The notes below the pieces were generated by a model that did no database searches, was not told the origin of the DNA, and was given only the letters and a program-made list of their open reading frames with translations. This document shows positions 59,663 to 64,000 of a stretch of DNA of 64,000 bases, piece after piece (the stretch's first letter is position 1; each line of letters begins with the position of its first letter). The stretch comes from Methanomassiliicoccaceae archaeon UBA472 (GTDB lineage Archaea; Thermoplasmatota; Thermoplasmata; Methanomassiliicoccales; UBA472), in NCBI GenBank assembly GCA_002497075.1, contig DAML01000015.1, positions 6,452 to 70,451 on the forward strand. Direction: 5' to 3'. Both the position numbers and the translations under genes were made by a program.

Positions 59663-60429
59663 GAAACCACCTTGGAGGCTACGACGTGCTCGCCGCGGAT
59701 GGCCGCCTCCAGCCTTCCGGGGACCTTACCGTTTAGAACCAGGCATTCGCCCGTGAGCGACGCCATGTCTATCATGTAGCGTATCTTGGCGAAAATGCTG
59801 CCGGTGACGTCCACGTTCCTTTCGGTTCGGGGGAGAGAGTCAAGCACTTTCTGATCGACCGTCTCGATCAGTTTCGCCTTGGGGTCCTGCGTGGGGTCGG
59901 CGGTGAACACGCCATCGACGTCCGTGACGAATACGACCTTGCTAGGCTTGAACTCGCGAGCCAGGGCGGCCATGAGCTGATCGCCCGAGCAGATGCTCAG
60001 CCCGCGCACTTCGTCCCTGACCACGTCGCCGAAGGTCACCGGGACCATGCCCAGCTTGAGATAGTCTTTGAACCTGTCCAGATCTAGATTAAGCAGCGCG
60101 CCGTCCCTCATGACCGCGCAGGAGGCCGGTGGCAGCGGTAAGGCTCGCAGACCCTTGGAGGACATTTGACGACAGACGGCGAGGTCCAGCTCCCGCACGT
60201 CGGACATGACCTGGGATGCCCCGAGCAGTTGAGAATCCTCGGTGATCCCGAGATGGAGCCGGTGCTCCTTGGCCAGCATGTGACCGAACGAACCGGCACC
60301 ATGCACTAAAATCACGTCCTGACCGGTATTGGCGATCTCCTCCGCCAGCCGACCAGTGGTCTCCGGATCGAAGGTGCGGTACCGGCCTTTATCGGTTATG
60401 ACACTTCCGCCCAATTTCACCAGGATCAT
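59659..60429 (-). CDS. isopentenyl phosphate kinase
   Basis: 256 residues of the amino-acid kinase family: MILVKLGGSVITDKG at the N-terminus, GAGSFGHMLAKEH near 43 with the His that distinguishes IP kinase, and VFVTDVDGVFTADP near 167. It phosphorylates isopentenyl phosphate to IPP in the archaeal mevalonate pathway. ATG 60429 is chosen over the upstream in-frame start at 60501. It heads the IPK-IDI2-GGPPS operon. Confidence 0.93.
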   Translation of the reverse strand: MILVKLGGSVITDKGRYRTFDPETTGRLAEEIANTGQDVILVHGAGSFGHMLAKEHRLHLGITEDSQLLGASQVMSDVRELDLAVCRQMSSKGLRALPLPPASCAVMRDGALLNLDLDRFKDYLKLGMVPVTFGDVVRDEVRGLSICSGDQLMAALAREFKPSKVVFVTDVDGVFTADPTQDPKAKLIETVDQKVLDSLPRTERNVDVTGSIFAKIRYMIDMASLTGECLVLNGKVPGRLEAAIRGEHVVASKVVS

Positions 60430-60482
60430 TTGATTCCTCGGGATAATTGGTCTTGATGTATTAATCTTACAGCCTGTGGCCT

Positions 60483-61298
60483 TCAGGCCTTGCGGCCGCA
60501 TTTCGGGCAGAAGGCGTCGCCGTCGTCCAGCTCAGCACGGCAATAACCGCATGAGCGCTTGACGACGAACGGCGCGCCGCACTTGCGGCAGAAAACATCA
60601 TCATTTCCAATTGCCGCAGAGCACTTCGCGCACTTCCTCTCCGGTTTTGGTACTTTGACGATCACCGCGTCCTTCACCGGTTCAGGTTCTGAGGTCTCCT
60701 CCCCCAGCATCTTCCGGACCTTCAGTCCTTCACGCAACGCTTCGTCGTACTTCTTCTCCTCGAAGCACTTCTCCGCTCTGGCCAGGACGTCCTTGGCCTT
60801 GCTGACGTCCTTTCCCGATCCCTCCGCGGACTCGATCCCGTCGCGGCAGGCGTTTATGATGAAGCGGGATTCCAGCATGTGCGGCTCGAGCTTCTTGACC
60901 TCGTGCACGGTCTTGTGGTCCTCTTCAGGTTGCCCTTCCGGAGCGGGCTCGGCCGTCTTGGGGGCCGCCACTTCCAGCAAAGGCGCATTCAACAGTATCT
61001 CGCGAGCCCGCTTGGCCGAGTCGCGGGCGGCGATGTAGTTGTTACGCTTGTAAGCGTTATCGGCCTGAATGATGACGAGTTCGGCTTCCTTGATGTCCCT
61101 GCCCTTTTGTTTAAGCGAAACGGCAATGGCCTTGGTGGTGGCGATGGTGTTGTACGCGTCGTCCTTGTCCATCATCCGTTCGATGTACTCCTTGTTGCGG
61201 GAGCACATGAACCGCAGCTCGAGATAAATGACAATAGCTAGAACGACAAGAAGGGCTATCAGGAAGATCTGGTCCGCGTCCAGCAATACCACCTTCAA
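60483..61298 (-). CDS. membrane-anchored protein with tandem C-terminal zinc ribbons
   Basis: 271 residues. One N-terminal helix (about 10-30) precedes a long helical cytosolic region with two related blocks (KRNNYIAARDSAKRAREIL and EEKKYDEALREGLKVRKML, TPR-like repeats) and two double-CxxC zinc ribbons at the end (KCAKCSAAIG...FCRKCGAPF and CGYCRAEL...FCPKCGRKA). Such proteins are common and unassigned in Thermoplasmata and methanogens; scaffolding at the membrane is a guess. The 5S rRNA gene lies just upstream. Confidence 0.75.
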   Translation of the reverse strand: MKVVLLDADQIFLIALLVVLAIVIYLELRFMCSRNKEYIERMMDKDDAYNTIATTKAIAVSLKQKGRDIKEAELVIIQADNAYKRNNYIAARDSAKRAREILLNAPLLEVAAPKTAEPAPEGQPEEDHKTVHEVKKLEPHMLESRFIINACRDGIESAEGSGKDVSKAKDVLARAEKCFEEKKYDEALREGLKVRKMLGEETSEPEPVKDAVIVKVPKPERKCAKCSAAIGNDDVFCRKCGAPFVVKRSCGYCRAELDDGDAFCPKCGRKA

Positions 61299-61405
61299 CT
61301 CCGGAGAGCACTAGGTTCCTGATGGGTATTAATCCTATTGCATGGATAGAACATAATGGACAGAGCTGGATTCAATAGAAATGAGAAAGGAAAGGTTAGA
61401 ATGGC

Positions 61406-61521
61406 TGACAGCGTTCCGGGCTTCCCGTGGGCTCGCGCACCACAGTAACACAGGGAACGCGGGCGGGCTTAGCTTCTGGGATCGGACGAGACCAGGCGTA
61501 TCCCCGCCGCGATGGCCGTCA
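61406..61521 (-). rRNA. rrf: 5S ribosomal RNA
   Basis: On the minus strand the gene reads TGACGGCCATCGCGGCGGGG at its 5' end, with helix I TGACGGC (61515-61521) paired with GCTGTCA (61406-61412, one G-U). The internal conserved GTCCGATCCCAGAAGCTAAG and GTGTTACTGTGGTGCGCGAG segments match archaeal 5S. The span is about 116 bases; ends may be a few bases longer. There is no 16S, 23S or tRNA next to it. Confidence 0.93.
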
Positions 61522-62013
61522 AACCATTCTGATTCAAGGCATTATGGCTTTGATATTTAACCTTTAGGATTAGTTTATTATTCGACTCATAATAATATAT
61601 AAACTGATAATAAATTATTGCCTCACTACTAGCAATCTATTTTGATAACAAATATAAAAATTCGCTATTTTGAAATCAATTGTTTATCAGTGACACACGT
61701 TATCACACTTAATTTTGACAATCCAGTGCATAAACGCGATGATTATTGTTATCAAATCTGATTTCACACTTGTTCCAAAAATGTTAATATATTGTAACTC
61801 CAAGGCAATATCATACAAACACTCGGTATCTTGATTGATACAACCTACAAAACCGACAGACGTGCCGGTTTCACCTACTTCTAACAGATATCGAGGATCG
61901 GGGAATCGCACCCCGTAAAAAACAATTTACTAAGCGCTTAAGGGGGGAATCATACGATAAACTCGGTCGACAACGCAAGTGTAATCACTCGACGGTTCCG
62001 AAAGACCATTGTC
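61522..62013. other. AT-rich region upstream of 5S rRNA and the surface-protein gene
   Basis: About 490 bases. It holds the 5S promoter, with TATA-like TTAAATAT on the minus strand (61553-61560) roughly 32-39 bases before the mature 5S end, and AT-rich sequence with more TATA-like runs (61590-61605). AGGGGGG at 61941-61947 sits nine bases before an in-frame ATA (61957) of the surface-protein gene. A minus-strand frame at 61687-61911 was judged spurious. No other gene was seen. Confidence 0.6.
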
Positions 62014-64000
62014 ATGATTTTGGCTTTTATCATGATATCTTCGGCTTTTTTGGTCGCCATACCCTACAATGCATCGGCTGGCGATGATGACAAGTGGACT
62101 TCGGAACTGTATGCATGGGATCCAGTTAAGAACCAGTGGGAAAATGGTAACCTAGCAGGTTATCACGAAGGGGACCTGGTAGGGTTCAAGTTCATGATAA
62201 CTCATGATACAGGACCTTCGATCCTTTCCCCACCGATTGATTCGGTTTATGATCATTACAACATTGGCAAGAATGCCTACGGAATTGATGCTGAGATTCT
62301 GTGGGCCTACAACTATGCTGGGTGGGACGCTCAGTTCCCGACCATAGATGGTGGGGATCTGAATACCACGAACAAAGTAAAATCTGTCTCGCCGGACACT
62401 AATAATGCATATTTTGATACATCGGGTGGAGTGGTTCATAACTACTATGAGTTCGAGGCGGGAAGGTTCTGGATACCGGAAGGGCATACTCTGTTCATAT
62501 ATTTCCAAGCGCATCTAGCCACATCATTATATTATCAGAGCACCCCAGTCGATAACCCATCCACTCCAGCTAACGATCCTATCCCATCAAATGGGGCTTC
62601 ATACTTCCCAGGTGCCTCTTTACAGGTCGCGTTATCTCTGTTATACACCGGAACGGCCGCACAGACGCAGAGCATTCCTGTAACGCTTCCCGATGGAAGC
62701 ATATCCGGTATGAAGTTCAATGATGGGAACTCAAATCATGTTAAGGATGCAAGTGAAAGCGGGTTGTCTGGATGGACCATAGTCCTCGATGGGGTGATCC
62801 CCGGTGGGTACACAATACACATGGAAACCACTACCGGGACATTTGGCAGTTACAGCTTCTCAAATCTGCCTTGGGGAACATACACGATAACCGAGGTTCA
62901 AAAATTAGGTTGGACACAAACATGTCCCATAGGAAATTCGTATACTGTGGTCATCGATGGGGATCACAAAACACATAGTTTGAAGGACTTCGGAAACTCG
63001 ATGCCTGGGGAGATAAGGGCGAAGAAGGTCATCGATATCGACGGTGATACAGGAAACGATGACGATCAATCTCCGGGCGAGGGTTGGACATTTGAATTAT
63101 TCTATCAGAACGGTGAATGGCACACTCTAGGAACAAAGGTTACCGGCGCTGATGGATATACGGATTATTGGGAAAACCTGCTGCTCGGCAACTACATGAT
63201 GGTCGAGGTATCAGCCCCCTCTTCTGGATATTCTAGTCATGATCCGAAGTACATATCATTAACAACTGCCGACCAAGAGATAACGATGACTTTCTACAAT
63301 CAGCCTCTCGGCAGCCTGCAGATATGTAAGGTCATTGATCCCGATATGGTCGCAGATTCGGGTGACGAGTATCCAGGTGGTGCAGGATGGGTCTTCGAGG
63401 TTTATCTCGACAGCAATCTAGTGGACACATTAACCACTGACGGAACAGGCTGCACGGAGATTCTCGGAAACTTGGTATATGGTACCTACTGGGTGTATGA
63501 GACCGACGGACCGGAAGGTGTCTGGGCTGAGGCAGGGCCGTGGTCTGTTTTAATAAACAGTAATACAGCGGTAACGCAGCTCGAAGCATCCAACACACCG
63601 TTAGGTAGTATTCAGATCTGCAAGATGATCGACTACGACAACGATGGCGTGGGCGATGAGACTGGCGGAGCTGGATGGGAGTTCGAGCTGTACATGTGGG
63701 ACAGCGAGCTCGGCGATGGCGGCGACTGGGCCCTCATAGGCACCTACGAGACCCTGGAGTGCGGTTGCACGATCGTCATCGGTAACCTGCTCTTCGGAGA
63801 CTACATGGTCGTGGAAGTGCCGATGACCGGGTACGCCCCGGTCGATGAGCAGTACGTCACTATCGACGAAGCGGGCGAGTTCGCGGAGTTCACCTTCCTG
63901 AACGTGCCTCTCGGCAAGATCTGCGTGTTCAAGTACGAAGATCTCAATCTGGACGGCAGATACCAGGAGGGAGAGCCTGTTGTTTCTGGAGTGTTCATAG
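62014..64000 (+). CDS. large surface protein with SdrD B-like/prealbumin-type repeats (3' end outside window)
   Basis: At least 662 residues, open to the window end. A signal peptide-like start is followed by an N-terminal domain (to about 225), then beta-sandwich repeats of about 100 residues beginning at about 227, 331 (GEIRAKKVID), 433 (GSLQICKVID), 531 (GSIQICKMID) and 634 (GKICVFKYED). Each has the SdrD-B/SpaA-like pattern D.DGDG..D.....GW.FELY and ends NLLLGNYMMVEV. These domains hold surface adhesins. Base composition rises sharply around 63610. The first ATG is 62014; an in-frame ATA at 61957 with a good ribosome site may be the true start, as it would add a basic RRFRK n-region. Confidence 0.8.
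   Translation, partial: MILAFIMISSAFLVAIPYNASAGDDDKWTSELYAWDPVKNQWENGNLAGYHEGDLVGFKFMITHDTGPSILSPPIDSVYDHYNIGKNAYGIDAEILWAYNYAGWDAQFPTIDGGDLNTTNKVKSVSPDTNNAYFDTSGGVVHNYYEFEAGRFWIPEGHTLFIYFQAHLATSLYYQSTPVDNPSTPANDPIPSNGASYFPGASLQVALSLLYTGTAAQTQSIPVTLPDGSISGMKFNDGNSNHVKDASESGLSGWTIVLDGVIPGGYTIHMETTTGTFGSYSFSNLPWGTYTITEVQKLGWTQTCPIGNSYTVVIDGDHKTHSLKDFGNSMPGEIRAKKVIDIDGDTGNDDDQSPGEGWTFELFYQNGEWHTLGTKVTGADGYTDYWENLLLGNYMMVEVSAPSSGYSSHDPKYISLTTADQEITMTFYNQPLGSLQICKVIDPDMVADSGDEYPGGAGWVFEVYLDSNLVDTLTTDGTGCTEILGNLVYGTYWVYETDGPEGVWAEAGPWSVLINSNTAVTQLEASNTPLGSIQICKMIDYDNDGVGDETGGAGWEFELYMWDSELGDGGDWALIGTYETLECGCTIVIGNLLFGDYMVVEVPMTGYAPVDEQYVTIDEAGEFAEFTFLNVPLGKICVFKYEDLNLDGRYQEGEPVVSGVFI

Noticed and set aside
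61687..61911. 74-codon minus-strand frame upstream of 5S rRNA
   Set aside because: AT-rich, no ribosome-binding site, no motif and atypical codons; more likely promoter-region sequence.
1..64000. CRISPR arrays, insertion sequences, prophage or integrase genes
   Set aside because: No spaced direct repeats, transposase motifs or phage structural genes were seen on either strand.

Overview
The window is archaeal, from a high-GC euryarchaeon of the class Thermoplasmata; the best fit is Methanomassiliicoccales or a close relative. Archaeal identity rests on the ether-lipid enzymes (GGGP synthase, DGGGP synthase, GGPP synthase, type 2 IPP isomerase, isopentenyl phosphate kinase, a Tes-like radical SAM enzyme), RadA and RadB, aIF2-alpha, Nop10, eL42/eS27, a class I CCA-adding enzyme, an intron in tRNA-Tyr, TATA-box promoters and several apparently leaderless genes. 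A lone 5S rRNA gene with no 16S or 23S beside it fits Thermoplasmata. The order-level placement is inferred from a DUF1638 protein and a corrinoid-type UroD-family methyltransferase; no mcr genes are in view.

Layout. 1-5.6 kb: end of a tRNA, DUF1638, DUF116, a geranylgeranyl-reductase-like flavoprotein, TerB-like protein and an exported beta-rich surface protein. 5.7-9.3 kb: TerC, a conserved membrane protein and a 14-TM MFS exporter. 9.4-11.7 kb: BspA-type leucine-rich surface protein. 11.9-15.2 kb: a three-gene unit (zinc-ribbon membrane protein, DUF2207 protein ending in six Cys-Ala dipeptides, and an RRE-radical SAM-SPASM enzyme) that looks like a peptide-modification system. 15.2-20.5 kb: methyltransferase, ABC-2 exporter, paired SMR exporters, GT-C-like protein. 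20.7-25.6 kb: ACT protein, persulfide-dioxygenase/rhodanese, NikR-like regulator facing a ZnuABC-type operon across repeated TTATTAAC boxes. 25.7-28.9 kb: UroD-type methyltransferase with a small partner, then a Tes-like enzyme. 29-42 kb: DUF169, PaaK-like ligase, PdxT, GGGPS-DGGGPS, M50 protease, Trm-G10, RadA, CCA enzyme, MBL hydrolase, adenosine-type deaminase and intron-bearing tRNA-Tyr. 42.4-48.1 kb: RHH protein, the translation operon eL42-eS27-aIF2alpha-Nop10-PAC2, HTH regulator, RpiA, creatininase family, Dph6. 48.1-60.5 kb: two atypical peroxiredoxins, a CDF-NafY-like fusion, tRNA-Pro, transglutaminase-like protein, epimerase, RdgB-Bud32-XPD cluster, AIM24-like, RadB and the GGPPS-IDI2-IPK lipid operon. 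60.5-64 kb: zinc-ribbon membrane protein, 5S rRNA, and the start of a large repeat-containing surface protein cut by the window end.

Taken together the window holds much of the route from isopentenyl phosphate to saturated and possibly tetraether archaeal lipids, two or more radical SAM enzymes plus a DadD-like deaminase that could recycle their 5'-deoxyadenosine, and several large cell-surface proteins. Almost all small zinc-ribbon proteins here are translationally coupled (ATGA overlaps) to the next gene. No CRISPR array, insertion sequence or prophage was seen.
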